NCBI GenBank assembly: GCA_020638395.1 | Contig: JACKIP010000010.1 | Coordinates: 1-57,809 of the forward strand | DNA from: Rhodospirillales bacterium | Lineage (GTDB): Bacteria; Pseudomonadota; Alphaproteobacteria; Micavibrionales; Micavibrionaceae | DNA length: 57,809 nt | Direction of reading: 5' to 3' | Part shown: positions 37,869-46,841 of the stretch, piece by piece | How the letters are laid out: each line of letters opens with the position of its first letter | How positions within the stretch are numbered: position 1 is the first letter of the stretch | Program-made: the position numbers and the translations under genes | Notes under the pieces: model-generated | What the model was told of the DNA's origin: nothing | Databases searched by the model: none | The model's input: only the letters and a program-made list of their open reading frames with translations

Positions 37869-38624
37869 ATGAATAACCCTCTTAAAAACCGCACTGCGAT
37901 TCTGTGGGATTTTGATGGAGTTCTATACCCCTACTCTTTCTCCAGAAAAATCCGTGAAGATATATTTTACACCGCATCTATCCGCGGAGCCCGCGAAGTT
38001 CTGCCGCATTTATCCGAAGAAGACGCCCGTCGCATGGGACGAGAGAGCCATGAAAGATATTTTGACACAGTGACAGGATTTCTGACCTGTGCAAAAGAGT
38101 GCGGACTGGATCTCACTCAATTTAAAAAAGATCTCTTAGCCGTGCAGCTGGCTTATGCTTATGAGGGAGTCTGCACCAACCTTCCAGAGCTGATGGCCCC
38201 TTGCCATGAAACAAACAAGTTATTTGAAGCTCTATCCCCTCATATCCGCCATGCGGTGATTACGCACGGACATGCCAGAAACTGGACACGCCCGGCAGCC
38301 CGGCATCTGGGAATTGACTCTTATTTCAACCATATTTTTGGATTAGATGATTTCAATTTCCAGCTCAAGGGACAGAGCCCCTTTGCCGTAAATATGGCCC
38401 TTGACGCGCTCGGCGCCGCTCCAGCAGAAGCTATTTTTATTGAAGACGCCCTGCCTCACCTTGAAGTCGCCAAGAACGCTCACCCTGATTTGCTAACGGT
38501 CTTTATTGAGGGAGAAACGCCAATCCAAAAACCAGAATATGTTGACATAATGGTAGGTCGCCCCCGTCATTTTATGAAAGAATTATTGGCCGCCCATATG
38601 AATGATAACGAGAATAGATTTTAG
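37869..38624 (+). CDS. HAD-superfamily hydrolase, copy 2
   Basis: A 251-aa relative of the preceding HAD protein. Motif I is LWDFDGVLYPYS, motif II AVITHGHARNW, motif III the Lys in QLKGQSPF and motif IV FIEDALPHLE. The LYPYS segment is also seen in pyrimidine 5'-nucleotidase-type HADs. The start ATG lies after a 67-base gap. The tandem pair looks like a duplication that has diverged strongly. A nucleotidase or sugar-phosphatase role is possible, and the closeness of serA raises phosphoserine phosphatase as an option. None is proven. Confidence 0.83.
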   Translation: MNNPLKNRTAILWDFDGVLYPYSFSRKIREDIFYTASIRGAREVLPHLSEEDARRMGRESHERYFDTVTGFLTCAKECGLDLTQFKKDLLAVQLAYAYEGVCTNLPELMAPCHETNKLFEALSPHIRHAVITHGHARNWTRPAARHLGIDSYFNHIFGLDDFNFQLKGQSPFAVNMALDALGAAPAEAIFIEDALPHLEVAKNAHPDLLTVFIEGETPIQKPEYVDIMVGRPRHFMKELLAAHMNDNENRF

Positions 38625-38636
38625 GTGGGAAGGCTC

Positions 38637-38743
38637 CCATCCTGAGCGTAGCGAAGGATCTTAACATGTTGAAACAAAAGATTCTTCGCTACGCTCAGAA
38701 TGACGGTTTTGCAAAATTACAAACTTTTGCAGAGGGTTCTATA
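38637..38743. repeat. Dispersed repeat family B, composite inverted copy
   Basis: A partial copy (38637-38662) and a nearly complete one (38676-38743) face each other, so CCTGAGCGTAGCGAAGGATC pairs with GATTCTTCGCTACGCTCAG. The right part matches the reverse complement of 14730-14800 and ends TCTATA. It fills most of the gap between the HAD gene and serA. Confidence 0.75.
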
Positions 38744-38824
38744 AATAAAAATCTCGCTATTATTCCGGGGACCTGCTACATCTGAACTCCTGTTTTCCTG
38801 TACAAGACAAAAATAGGAGTAAAA

Positions 38825-40417
38825 ATGTCAAATACACCAAAACCCCGCGTCCTGATCTCGGACAAAATGAACCCGCTGGCGGCGGAAATCTTCACACATA
38901 AAGGCTGCGACGTTGATGTCAAAACCGGGTTGTCTCCGGACGAATTGGTCGCCTGTATTGGCGACTATGACGGTCTGGCGATTCGTTCCTCCACAACCGT
39001 CACACCAGAAATTATAAAAGCCGCTAAAAAACTCAAAGTGATTGGCCGCGCCGGAATCGGCGTCGATAATGTCGATATTCCTGCTGCGACAGCGCAGGGC
39101 GTGATTGTGATGAATACGCCTTTTGGCAATTCTATCACCACTGCCGAACACGCCATCGCCCTGATGTTTTCTCTGGCCCGCGATCTGCCGCAGGCATCGG
39201 CTTCGACCCATGCCGGAAAATGGGAAAAGAACAAATTCATGGGAGTGGAGCTTTATAATAAAACCCTTGGCCTGATTGGATGCGGCAATATTGGCTCCAT
39301 CGTCGCCGATCGTGCGCTGGGCCTGAAAATGAAGGTTCTGGCCTATGATCCGTTCCTGACCGAAGAGCGCGCCGCAGAACTGGGCGTGACCAAAGTCGAG
39401 CTGGAGGATCTTTGGCCACAGGCAGACTTTATCACCTTGCACGTCCCGAAAAATGACAAAACCAAAGGGATGATTAACAAAGACACGCTCGCCCGTATGA
39501 AGCAAGGGGTGCGGATCATCAATGCCGCAAGAGGCGGTCTGATCGTTGAAGCTGACCTGAAGGACGCGCTTGACTCGGGTCATGTTGCCGGGGCAGCGCT
39601 GGACGTGTTCGAAGTCGAGCCTGCCAAGGAAAATAGTCTGTTTGGTCATGAAAAAGTCATCTGCACCCCACATCTGGGGGCCTCAACCACCGAAGCGCAA
39701 GTCAATGTGGCGTTGCAGGTTGCAGAGCAAATGGCGGATTATCTGGTCAATGGCGCGGTTGTCAATGCGCTGAACATGCCCTCCATTTCCGCCGAAGATG
39801 CACCGAAGCTGAAACCCTATATGAAGCTGGCGGAGCAGCTTGGCTCTTTTGCCGGGCAAATCACGGAAGACCCGATCAAATCCATTGAGATCACCTATGA
39901 CGGGACCGTGGCGGATCTGAATACCAAGCCCTTGAGCTCGCTTATTCTGTGTCACGTTCTCAAGCCGCAGACGGACTCCGTGAATATGGTCAATGCTCCG
40001 GCTGTTGCCGAGGGGCGCGGGATCAAGGTCTCGGAAACGCATTCTTCCAGCAGCACCGAATGGCGCAGCGCGATTACCATCACCGTCGTGACCGAGGCGC
40101 GCCGCCGCGCTCTGGTCGGATCTCTGTTTACCGGAAAAGAACCGCGTCTGGTGGAAATCGAAGGCGTCCGCTGCGAAGCGGCGATGACCCCGCATATGCT
40201 GTTCATTCGGAACGCTGACAAGCCGGGTCTGATTGGCGCTGTGGGAACAATTCTGGGCGGAGCCGGGCAGAATATTGCCGATTTTCGTCTGGGACGCAAG
40301 CCGGATGGAGACTCAGCGGTTTGTCTGGTATCTCTCGACGCCCCACTGCCGGATGATCTGTTTGAAGAGGTCTCTCGCCTGCCACAGATTAAAAGCGCCA
40401 AGCGTTTGGCGTTCTAA
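38825..40417 (+). CDS. serA: D-3-phosphoglycerate dehydrogenase
   Basis: First step of serine synthesis, oxidising 3-phosphoglycerate with NAD+. The 530-aa long form has the N-terminal catalytic part with the Arg/Glu/His set, GLIGCGNIGSIVADRALGL as the Rossmann motif, and HLGASTTEAQ with the catalytic His. An ASB-type intervening domain (about 320-445) and a C-terminal ACT domain with LFIRNADKPGLIGAVGTILG follow, the latter for serine feedback. AGGAG precedes the ATG. serC is not adjacent. A bidirectional terminator follows. Confidence 0.97.
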   Translation: MSNTPKPRVLISDKMNPLAAEIFTHKGCDVDVKTGLSPDELVACIGDYDGLAIRSSTTVTPEIIKAAKKLKVIGRAGIGVDNVDIPAATAQGVIVMNTPFGNSITTAEHAIALMFSLARDLPQASASTHAGKWEKNKFMGVELYNKTLGLIGCGNIGSIVADRALGLKMKVLAYDPFLTEERAAELGVTKVELEDLWPQADFITLHVPKNDKTKGMINKDTLARMKQGVRIINAARGGLIVEADLKDALDSGHVAGAALDVFEVEPAKENSLFGHEKVICTPHLGASTTEAQVNVALQVAEQMADYLVNGAVVNALNMPSISAEDAPKLKPYMKLAEQLGSFAGQITEDPIKSIEITYDGTVADLNTKPLSSLILCHVLKPQTDSVNMVNAPAVAEGRGIKVSETHSSSSTEWRSAITITVVTEARRRALVGSLFTGKEPRLVEIEGVRCEAAMTPHMLFIRNADKPGLIGAVGTILGGAGQNIADFRLGRKPDGDSAVCLVSLDAPLPDDLFEEVSRLPQIKSAKRLAF

Positions 40418-40437
40418 AAGGATGATTTTTTGCTGTT

Positions 40438-40472
40438 AAAAAATGACCCGCATTCAGCGGGTCATTTTCTTT
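40438..40472. terminator. Bidirectional terminator between serA and mscL
   Basis: AAATGACCCGC-attc-GCGGGTCATTT, a perfect stem flanked by A and T runs, stands between convergent genes. Confidence 0.9.
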
Positions 40473-40891
40473 TATTTCTTGGCTAACAGATCGCGAATTT
40501 CTTCCAGCAGAACTTCCTGTTTCGGAGGCGCGGCGGGAGCGGCTTTTTCCTGCTCTTCTGCTTTGCGTTTCATGGTATTAACACCTTTAACCAGCATAAA
40601 TACGACAAAAGAAATAATGACAAAATTGATGACCGCATTGATGAACACGCCATAGGTAATCACGGCCGCGCCAGCATCCTGCGCCGCTTTCAGGCTGGCA
40701 TAGGTTCCGCCGTCCAACGCCACAAATTTATCGGCAAAATCAACACCAGATGTTAGAACGCCGATCACCGGCATAATCAGGTCGCCCACCATGGAATTAA
40801 CGATCGCGGTAAAGGCAGCGCCCATGATAATACCAACGGCCATATCCATCACGTTGCCACGGGCAATAAATTCCTTAAACTCTTTAAACAT
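40472..40891 (-). CDS. mscL: Large-conductance mechanosensitive channel
   Basis: A pentameric inner-membrane channel that opens under osmotic downshock. The 139-aa subunit begins MFKEFKEFIARGNVMDMAVG, followed by GIIMGAAFTAIVNSMVGDLI for TM1 and VINFVIISFVVFMLVKG for TM2. A cytoplasmic helix with an Ala/Pro linker closes it. The size and sequence are typical. It is monocistronic and its end meets the serA terminator. Confidence 0.96.
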   Translation of the reverse strand: MFKEFKEFIARGNVMDMAVGIIMGAAFTAIVNSMVGDLIMPVIGVLTSGVDFADKFVALDGGTYASLKAAQDAGAAVITYGVFINAVINFVIISFVVFMLVKGVNTMKRKAEEQEKAAPAAPPKQEVLLEEIRDLLAKK

Positions 40892-40967
40892 TGTAATAAC
40901 TCCTTTATTCTGTTTATAAAAAGTGAGGTAAAATAGGATTTTAATCAGAATAGGTCAAGGAGTTTCT

Positions 40968-41435
40968 TTGCAAACAGAACCGAATCACGCTTTTATGAAA
41001 GTAGCTCTGGAGGAAGCGCAGCGTGCCGCAGAACTGGATGAAGTTCCGATTGGCGCTGTGATCGTGTGGCAGAATGATATCATTGCGCGTCATGGAAACC
41101 GGACGCGCACGCTGCATGACCCGTCTGCCCATGCGGAGATTCTTGCCATTCGCGAAGCCTGCCAGAAACTTGGTGCGCAGCGTATTCCGGACTGCGAGTT
41201 GTATGTGACCCTTGAGCCCTGCACCATGTGCGCCGCAGCGATTTCATTCGCCCGGATCAAGAGACTGGTCATTGGAACCCCGGACCCCAAAGGCGGTGCC
41301 GTCATGAACGGAATCAGATTTTTTGAACAACCGACCTGCCATCATAAAAAAATTGACCTTATCACCGGTATTGAAGAGGACGCCTGCGCACAAATTCTAA
41401 AAACATTTTTCCAAAGCAAGCGGGCCGGAGCCTGA
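40968..41435 (+). CDS. tadA: tRNA-specific adenosine deaminase (TadA-like)
   Basis: Makes inosine at the wobble position of tRNA-Arg. The 155-aa deaminase shows HAEIL (55-59) with the zinc His and catalytic Glu, and PCTMC (84-88) with two zinc Cys. The N-terminal helix and VPIGAVIV are family typical. The start is TTG 40968 with AAGGAG at five bases; ATG 40995 would give a shorter N-terminus and is the alternative. It is divergent from mscL. Confidence 0.9.
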   Translation: MQTEPNHAFMKVALEEAQRAAELDEVPIGAVIVWQNDIIARHGNRTRTLHDPSAHAEILAIREACQKLGAQRIPDCELYVTLEPCTMCAAAISFARIKRLVIGTPDPKGGAVMNGIRFFEQPTCHHKKIDLITGIEEDACAQILKTFFQSKRAGA

Positions 41436-41467
41436 AAAAATATCTATACCTCTGCGGTTGCAAACTT

Positions 41468-42253
41468 TCAGACATATTTAGTCACAAACTGTTCATAATG
41501 AAACAGCAGGTGTTTGCGTTGACTTTCCGGCAAAATACCATGTGCACCGTTTTGATAGGTGGTCAGTTCAATGCGGCGATTGCGAAAATGAAGCCGCGCC
41601 AGATCAATATTTTCAATAGGAACCTGCGCATCCAGCGCGCCGTGCTGAATGAGAGCGGGCATATTGACTTTGTTCATAAACGGCGTCAGGTCAAGCTGGT
41701 ATAACTCTTTAATCAAAGATAGCGCGACAGCCGTGCTTTCAATCTGGACATGATGCCGTTCTTCCGTCTCTTTTTCAAAAAGTTCCCGGTAATTCTCTGC
41801 CTGAAAATGCTGGATGGCATATTGCCGGGGATCAAAAACCGGCCAGAAAAAGGCCAGACACCGCACCCCTTCCCGTAAGGTCATCAGAGCCGGGAGGCTG
41901 CCGAGCCCTTCGGCGCTCAGCATAAACCGCGTATATCCTTGTGACATCGCCCAGCCATAGATCTGCATCATATCTTCACAGGCCTGCGGCAGGGTAAAAT
42001 CGCCGGAATCTCCATCGCTCTTGCCACAGCCGCGGAAATCAAAGCGCAGGGAATGAATGCCCGCGAGTGCACAAATATTCTGCAACTGTTCAAACAGGCG
42101 GCGGTGAGAATCCTTGTGAGCCCCCGGAAATCCATGACAAAAAATCATCAGGGTCGGGTCTGTGATATCTTCGGCGCAGGCATAAGGCTTTTGGTAATTT
42201 CCGCGAAGAATTTGACCATTATTCGATGTAAATTCTATGGCATCCTGTTTCAT
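41468..42253 (-). CDS. Alpha/beta-hydrolase-fold protein with altered nucleophile
   Basis: A 261-aa protein with the alpha/beta-hydrolase order: oxyanion HGFPGAHKDS (residues 40-49), FDFRGCGKSDG, then a nucleophile elbow read as SAEGLGS. Asp208 (HGALDAQVP) and His238 (NGAHGI) fill the acid and base positions. At the elbow the usual G-x-S-x-G is S-A-E-G-L, placing Glu115 where Ser is expected. It may be inactive, or use another residue. It overlaps gpt by four bases. Confidence 0.8.
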   Translation of the reverse strand: MKQDAIEFTSNNGQILRGNYQKPYACAEDITDPTLMIFCHGFPGAHKDSHRRLFEQLQNICALAGIHSLRFDFRGCGKSDGDSGDFTLPQACEDMMQIYGWAMSQGYTRFMLSAEGLGSLPALMTLREGVRCLAFFWPVFDPRQYAIQHFQAENYRELFEKETEERHHVQIESTAVALSLIKELYQLDLTPFMNKVNMPALIQHGALDAQVPIENIDLARLHFRNRRIELTTYQNGAHGILPESQRKHLLFHYEQFVTKYV

Positions 42254-42747
42254 GGAGACCGGCCATCACGGCGTTGATCGACAATAGGAACGCTATATTC
42301 TGTTGCCATATCCCACGGAAAATGAATCCATGTATCCTGCGATAGTTCGGTTATAAAGGTATCTATAGCTCCCTTGCCTGCGGGTTTGGCATAAATACAG
42401 GCGAGGTGGGCGTTCGGATAATGCTCCCTGACCAGTTTAAAGGTCGTTCCCGTATCGGATAAATCATCAATAATCAGCCATCCCGCTCCACCATTTGGCA
42501 ATTCCGGCATCTTGATAATTTTGGCATCGCCCTGATCTTTATGGTCGTAGCTGACAATGCACAAAGTTTCCACATGTCGCAGATCCAGCTCCCGCGCCAC
42601 AATGCAGGCGGGGACAAGACCACCGCGCGCAATTCCGGCAACTCCGGCCCACTCGCCCATATCGGCGAGCCTCCAGGCGAGGGCCTTTGCATTGCGGTGA
42701 ATTTCTTCCCATGAAACCGGGAAGTCCTTTGTATAGCGGTCACTCAT
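42250..42747 (-). CDS. gpt: Xanthine-guanine phosphoribosyltransferase
   Basis: Salvages guanine and xanthine with PRPP. The 165-aa product has GIARGGLVPACIVARELDLRH, YDHKDQ, the PRPP-binding IIDDLSDTGTTF, and PQ/SQDTWI-type ending QDTWIHFPWDMA, matching enterobacterial Gpt over its length. It overlaps both neighbours by four bases (trmN6 upstream, hydrolase downstream), making a tight three-gene unit. Confidence 0.94.
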   Translation of the reverse strand: MSDRYTKDFPVSWEEIHRNAKALAWRLADMGEWAGVAGIARGGLVPACIVARELDLRHVETLCIVSYDHKDQGDAKIIKMPELPNGGAGWLIIDDLSDTGTTFKLVREHYPNAHLACIYAKPAGKGAIDTFITELSQDTWIHFPWDMATEYSVPIVDQRRDGRSP

Positions 42748-43499
42748 AATCTATCCATCTCCTTTAATACTGTCTCAAAAGTTGCGCCGTCCCGCAAGAG
42801 GCGATTAGCAGACGCCGTCAAAGACCGGTCTGGTCGATGAAGCGTGATTCCGGGATGCAGGGTGCAGGGGGATTTTCGATCCTTAAATGACCTGATAATG
42901 ACCCGCTTTGCCGGTTCATTTGGCTTGGTGTATATAGGAATTATTTCCGTTGACCTGAATTTTTTCCCTAGAAATCTTATGATCTCATCTGTTTTGTCTG
43001 CCTGATGGATCAGGGTCAGTGACCCTTTCGATACCAGATTTTCAAAAGCGCTTTTAATCCAGCCCTCCAGCGTTTCATTGTCCTGCAGATAGCCTCTGGC
43101 CGCCGCAGTTGGAAGGATGGGAGAGGCCGTATGCTCTCCCGCCTGAAAAAACGGGGGGTTACAGATAATATGGTCAAAGCGCTGGGCGGGGGTGTCCACA
43201 CGATAGTGGAGGGTATCGGCATGCAGGAATGTCGCATGCTTATGATTCAGCTCTGCATTTTTCCGCGCCAGATCAAGATAGAGCGGTTCGATATCAATGC
43301 CTGTGAGCGCCAAATTCTCTTCTCTCCACAACAGGCAAAAACTTGCTCCGCCCACACCGCACCCAAGGTCCAGAACCGATTGCGTTCCCTGCGCCGGGCA
43401 GGCCGCCGCCAGCAAAACCGCATCCTGTGACGTGCGAAACCCCTGCTCCGGCTGGTAAAGGCGGACCTTGTGATCGAGAAGGTGAATGAGATCAGCCAT
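42744..43499 (-). CDS. tRNA1(Val) adenine-37-N6 methyltransferase (TrmN6-like)
   Basis: An SAM-dependent N6-adenine methyltransferase of 251 aa. SAM motif I is VLDLGCGVGGASFCLL and the catalytic motif is ICNPPFF (NPPF/Y). The start has QGFRTSQDAVLLAA, which is typical of the YfiC/TrmN6 group. It begins the trmN6-gpt-hydrolase unit. The alternative is another small-molecule or rRNA methyltransferase of the same fold. Confidence 0.88.
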   Translation of the reverse strand: MADLIHLLDHKVRLYQPEQGFRTSQDAVLLAAACPAQGTQSVLDLGCGVGGASFCLLWREENLALTGIDIEPLYLDLARKNAELNHKHATFLHADTLHYRVDTPAQRFDHIICNPPFFQAGEHTASPILPTAAARGYLQDNETLEGWIKSAFENLVSKGSLTLIHQADKTDEIIRFLGKKFRSTEIIPIYTKPNEPAKRVIIRSFKDRKSPCTLHPGITLHRPDRSLTASANRLLRDGATFETVLKEMDRL

Positions 43500-43517
43500 G
43501 AAAGCACCGCATTCGCT

Positions 43518-44828
43518 TTATGATGAGGTCCGGTCGAGAACTGCGTTTTTATGTGCCGGAAATCCTTCATACTCCGCAAGTTTAACAACCGGACCTTTCA
43601 GATTTTCCAGCCCCTCTGCCGTCGTTTTCGCCAGACTGGTGCGTTTGAGAAAATCCCAGATCGACGTGGCCGAATAAGACTTCGCCATGCCGCCGGTCGG
43701 CAAAACGTGATTGATGCCAATCCCGTAATTTCCAAGAGTTGACGGGCTGTTCTCTCCAAACAGAAGCTCGCCGGCATTCCGGATGAACTGCGCCGTCTCT
43801 ACCGGATCTTTTGTTTTAATCAGGAGGTGCTCCGTCGCAATCTCGTTGCACACCTCCAGCGATTCTGTCAGGGAGCGGGTCAGAATGATCCCGCCATAGG
43901 TTTTCAGAACGGTTTTGCAATAGGAACGCTGTGGCTCCGGCAGCGCGTCCACGGCATCGGGCAATAGTTCCCGCACCGCGTCTGCCAGTGGTTTGTAATG
44001 GGTCACCAGCAGGGCCGCCGAATCCGGGCCGTGCTCCATTTCATTGAGCAGATCAAGAACCGTGTTGTGCGGGTCAGCCGTTTCATCGCACAAAATAATC
44101 GACTCGCTGGGTCCCGCAGGCATTCCGGGGTCAATAATGTGCGACAGGACCATCTTTGCCGCGGCCCCGTAGGGGCTGCACGGCCCCAGAACCTTGGCGA
44201 CTTTGGGAATACTTTCCGTTCCATAGGCCAGAGCCGCAATCGCCTGCGCGCCGCCGGCCTTATAGACGTCCGTTGCTCCGGAAATTTCAGCGGCATAAAG
44301 AGCCGCGGCATCGGCGGTGCCGTCACGGCGCGGCGGGGTCACAATTGCGATCTTTGACACACCGGCAAGAACCGCCGGGATCGCCAGCATATACACGCTC
44401 GACGGAAAGGAATTTTTTCCTCCCGGCGCGTATAGCCCCACGGAGTCAATCGGTGTAACCTTTTCCCCGGCCAGCACACCCGGCATGACCTCGTACCACC
44501 ATTCTTTTTCGACCCGGCGCAGCTGCTCGGCATGAAACGCCCGGACGTTCCCGGCACAGAACTCAATAGCGGCTTTCAGGTCATCCGGCAGCGCGGCGCG
44601 GGCCGATGCAAATTCTTCCTCGCTCACCTTGATCTGCGCCGGTGTCAGGTCAACTTTGTCATGCTTGCGGGTATAAGCCAGCACGCCGGCGTCGCCGTTG
44701 AAGCGTACGTCGGACAGAATGGGACGGATCTGCTCCATGATCGCAGAAATATCGGCCTGCGCCCGGTTCAGAAGCTTTGTTTTAAGCTCCGGGGACAGGT
44801 CACTCCAGATAAAGGTGTTGATGAGCAT
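43518..44828 (-). CDS. hisD: Histidinol dehydrogenase
   Basis: Last two steps of histidine synthesis, L-histidinol to L-histidine with 2 NAD+ and Zn2+. The 436-aa protein shows PGGKNSFPSSVYM, MPAGPSESIILCDETADP, the Glu/His pair EMEHGPDSA, the catalytic EHL and GNYGIGINHVLPTGGMAKSY. It is divergent from hisH with a 25-base gap, and convergent to nothing. The length is normal. Confidence 0.96.
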   Translation of the reverse strand: MLINTFIWSDLSPELKTKLLNRAQADISAIMEQIRPILSDVRFNGDAGVLAYTRKHDKVDLTPAQIKVSEEEFASARAALPDDLKAAIEFCAGNVRAFHAEQLRRVEKEWWYEVMPGVLAGEKVTPIDSVGLYAPGGKNSFPSSVYMLAIPAVLAGVSKIAIVTPPRRDGTADAAALYAAEISGATDVYKAGGAQAIAALAYGTESIPKVAKVLGPCSPYGAAAKMVLSHIIDPGMPAGPSESIILCDETADPHNTVLDLLNEMEHGPDSAALLVTHYKPLADAVRELLPDAVDALPEPQRSYCKTVLKTYGGIILTRSLTESLEVCNEIATEHLLIKTKDPVETAQFIRNAGELLFGENSPSTLGNYGIGINHVLPTGGMAKSYSATSIWDFLKRTSLAKTTAEGLENLKGPVVKLAEYEGFPAHKNAVLDRTSS

Positions 44829-44853
44829 TACCCTTTTCTTATAAAAGAAATCT

Positions 44854-45516
44854 ATGACAAAAACAATCGCCCTGATTGACTACGGCTCCGGAAATTTGCG
44901 CTCTGCGTCCAAAGCGTTTGAACATGTGATCGCGGCAGAAGATCTGGACTACCGGGTCAACCTTGTCACCACGGCGGCAGACCTTGCCCTGGCGGATAAA
45001 ATCGTCCTGCCGGGACAGGGAGCGTTTGGCGACTGCATGCAGACCTTGCAGAGTGTGGACGGACTGATCGCCACACTGGAAGAAAAAGTGCTGCACCGGA
45101 AGGCGCCTTTTTTTGGCATCTGCGTCGGAATGCAACTGCTGGCAGATCAGGGTCATGAACATGGAATACACAAAGGACTCGGCTGGATTCCCGGAGAGGT
45201 CGTGCCGCTGCAAAAAACCTCTCCCGATCTCAAAATTCCGCATATGGGCTGGAATGACATTCTCCCCGATCAACCGGATCATTTTTTGCTGCGCACCATA
45301 AAAAGTGCCTCAAATTTGGAGAGAAATTTTTACTTTGTTCACTCTTTCATGTTTCAATGTAAGGAGAGGGAAAACCAACTGGCCCACGCAGAATACGGGC
45401 AAAATGTCACAGCGGCGGTGGTCAGGGACAATATTTTCGGGACGCAGTTCCATCCCGAAAAAAGTCAGGTCGCAGGATTAAATCTGATAAGGGATTTCCT
45501 ACGCTGGGTCCCTTGA
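44854..45516 (+). CDS. hisH: Imidazole glycerol phosphate synthase subunit HisH
   Basis: The glutaminase half that feeds ammonia to HisF. The 220-aa product has IDYGSGNLRSASKAFEH, PFFGICVGMQLLADQG with catalytic Cys90, and TQFHPEKSQ with the His-Glu of the triad. It starts the hisH-GNAT-hisA-hisF run. hisB, which often precedes it, is absent. Confidence 0.95.
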   Translation: MTKTIALIDYGSGNLRSASKAFEHVIAAEDLDYRVNLVTTAADLALADKIVLPGQGAFGDCMQTLQSVDGLIATLEEKVLHRKAPFFGICVGMQLLADQGHEHGIHKGLGWIPGEVVPLQKTSPDLKIPHMGWNDILPDQPDHFLLRTIKSASNLERNFYFVHSFMFQCKERENQLAHAEYGQNVTAAVVRDNIFGTQFHPEKSQVAGLNLIRDFLRWVP

Positions 45517-45533
45517 GTGAAAAAGGAGATACC

Positions 45534-46085
45534 ATGACCGACCAAAGCTTTATTCAAAAATTGAAAACCGTTGAAAGTGTCGAGCTGGTCACGGCCCTGA
45601 CCCATAATGACCTGAATGATCTGTGCGATGCCACCGACGCGGCGATCAAAGGCGGGGGCGGATTTGGCTGGATCAATATTCCGTCCCGTGAAATTCTGGA
45701 ACGCTACTGGCAAGGAGTGGTGACAATGCCACTGCGCCTACTGTTTGTCGGGCGTCTCGACGGCGTGATCTGCGCCACGGCACAGGTCATCCTCCCTCCA
45801 AGCAATAACGAAGCGCAAAAACACGCGGTCAAACTGACGACCAATTTCACCGTTCCCTGGGCACGGGGACAGGGGATTTCCGGAAAGTTGCTGCAAAAGG
45901 TCGAAGAAACGGTCCGGGAAAAAGGATATAAGGTCATCAATCTCGGCGTCCGTGAAACGCAGGAAACCGCGATTAAATTCTATGAAAAGCACGGATTCAA
46001 GCTTGTAGGCATTCATCCGTTCTACGCCGAAGTCGATGAAAAACCGGTGGCCGGGCGGCATTACTATAAAATCCTTCAAGAGTAA
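45534..46085 (+). CDS. GNAT N-acetyltransferase inside the his cluster
   Basis: A 183-aa acetyltransferase of unknown substrate. The C-terminal half carries NFTVPWARGQGISGKLLQK, whose ARGQGI is the Q/RxxGxG acetyl-CoA loop, followed by NLGVRETQETAIKFYEKHGFK. I chose ATG 45534, with AAGGAG five bases upstream. The gene lies 17 bases after hisH and 24 before hisA, so it is transcribed with histidine genes. It is not part of the canonical pathway. Confidence 0.85.
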   Translation: MTDQSFIQKLKTVESVELVTALTHNDLNDLCDATDAAIKGGGGFGWINIPSREILERYWQGVVTMPLRLLFVGRLDGVICATAQVILPPSNNEAQKHAVKLTTNFTVPWARGQGISGKLLQKVEETVREKGYKVINLGVRETQETAIKFYEKHGFKLVGIHPFYAEVDEKPVAGRHYYKILQE

Positions 46086-46109
46086 GGAAAAGTCATGCTA
46101 TAAACAGGC

Positions 46110-46841
46110 ATGATTATCTACCCTGCGATTGACCTGAAAGATGGTCAGTGTGTGCGTCTGTATCAGGGCGATATGAACGACGCCACCCTTTATAATCCCG
46201 ATCCCGCTGCACAGGCGCAAACATTTGCCCGTGACGGGTTTTCTCATCTGCATATTGTCGATTTAAACGGAGCCATTGACGGAGCCCCCGTGAACCGGAC
46301 CGCCGTTGAAATGATTCTGCAAAGCGTGGATCTCCCGGTTCAACTCGGCGGCGGCATCCGGACCCTGCAGCATATTGAAGACTGGCTGGAAGCCGGCGTG
46401 AACCGGGTTATTCTTGGAACTCTTGCCGTGAAGAACCCGGATCTGGTCCGAGAGGCCTGCGCCAGATTTCCGGGGAGAATCGTTCTGGGGCTGGATGCGC
46501 GCAAAGAGAAAATTGCGGTGGAAGGCTGGATCGAAGACTCGGAGACAACAATTTTCGATATGGCCCAACGCTTCGAAGATGCCGGGGCCGCCGCGATTAT
46601 CTATACAGACATCACCCGCGACGGCACCGAAGAGGGGGTTAACCTTAAACTGACGCAAAAACTGGCGGAAAGCATTGACATTCCGGTGATTGCATCCGGC
46701 GGGATCGGCTCCATGGCGCATGTCCAGGCCGTCCGGCGCTTACAGGATTATGGCGTCAGCGGCCTGATTATCGGGCGGGCGCTCTATGAGCAGCGCCTAA
46801 ATATCGCAGAATTAACCGGGACAGGGAAAGGTTCATCCTGA
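46110..46841 (+). CDS. hisA: ProFAR isomerase
   Basis: An (beta-alpha)8 enzyme that opens the ribose ring of ProFAR in histidine synthesis. The 243-aa protein has YPAIDLKDGQCVRLYQGD with the catalytic Asp, LQLGGGIRT-type phosphate site (VQLGGGIRTL), YTDITRDGTEEG with the second Asp and ASGGIGSM. It overlaps hisF by one base. Confidence 0.96.
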   Translation: MIIYPAIDLKDGQCVRLYQGDMNDATLYNPDPAAQAQTFARDGFSHLHIVDLNGAIDGAPVNRTAVEMILQSVDLPVQLGGGIRTLQHIEDWLEAGVNRVILGTLAVKNPDLVREACARFPGRIVLGLDARKEKIAVEGWIEDSETTIFDMAQRFEDAGAAAIIYTDITRDGTEEGVNLKLTQKLAESIDIPVIASGGIGSMAHVQAVRRLQDYGVSGLIIGRALYEQRLNIAELTGTGKGSS

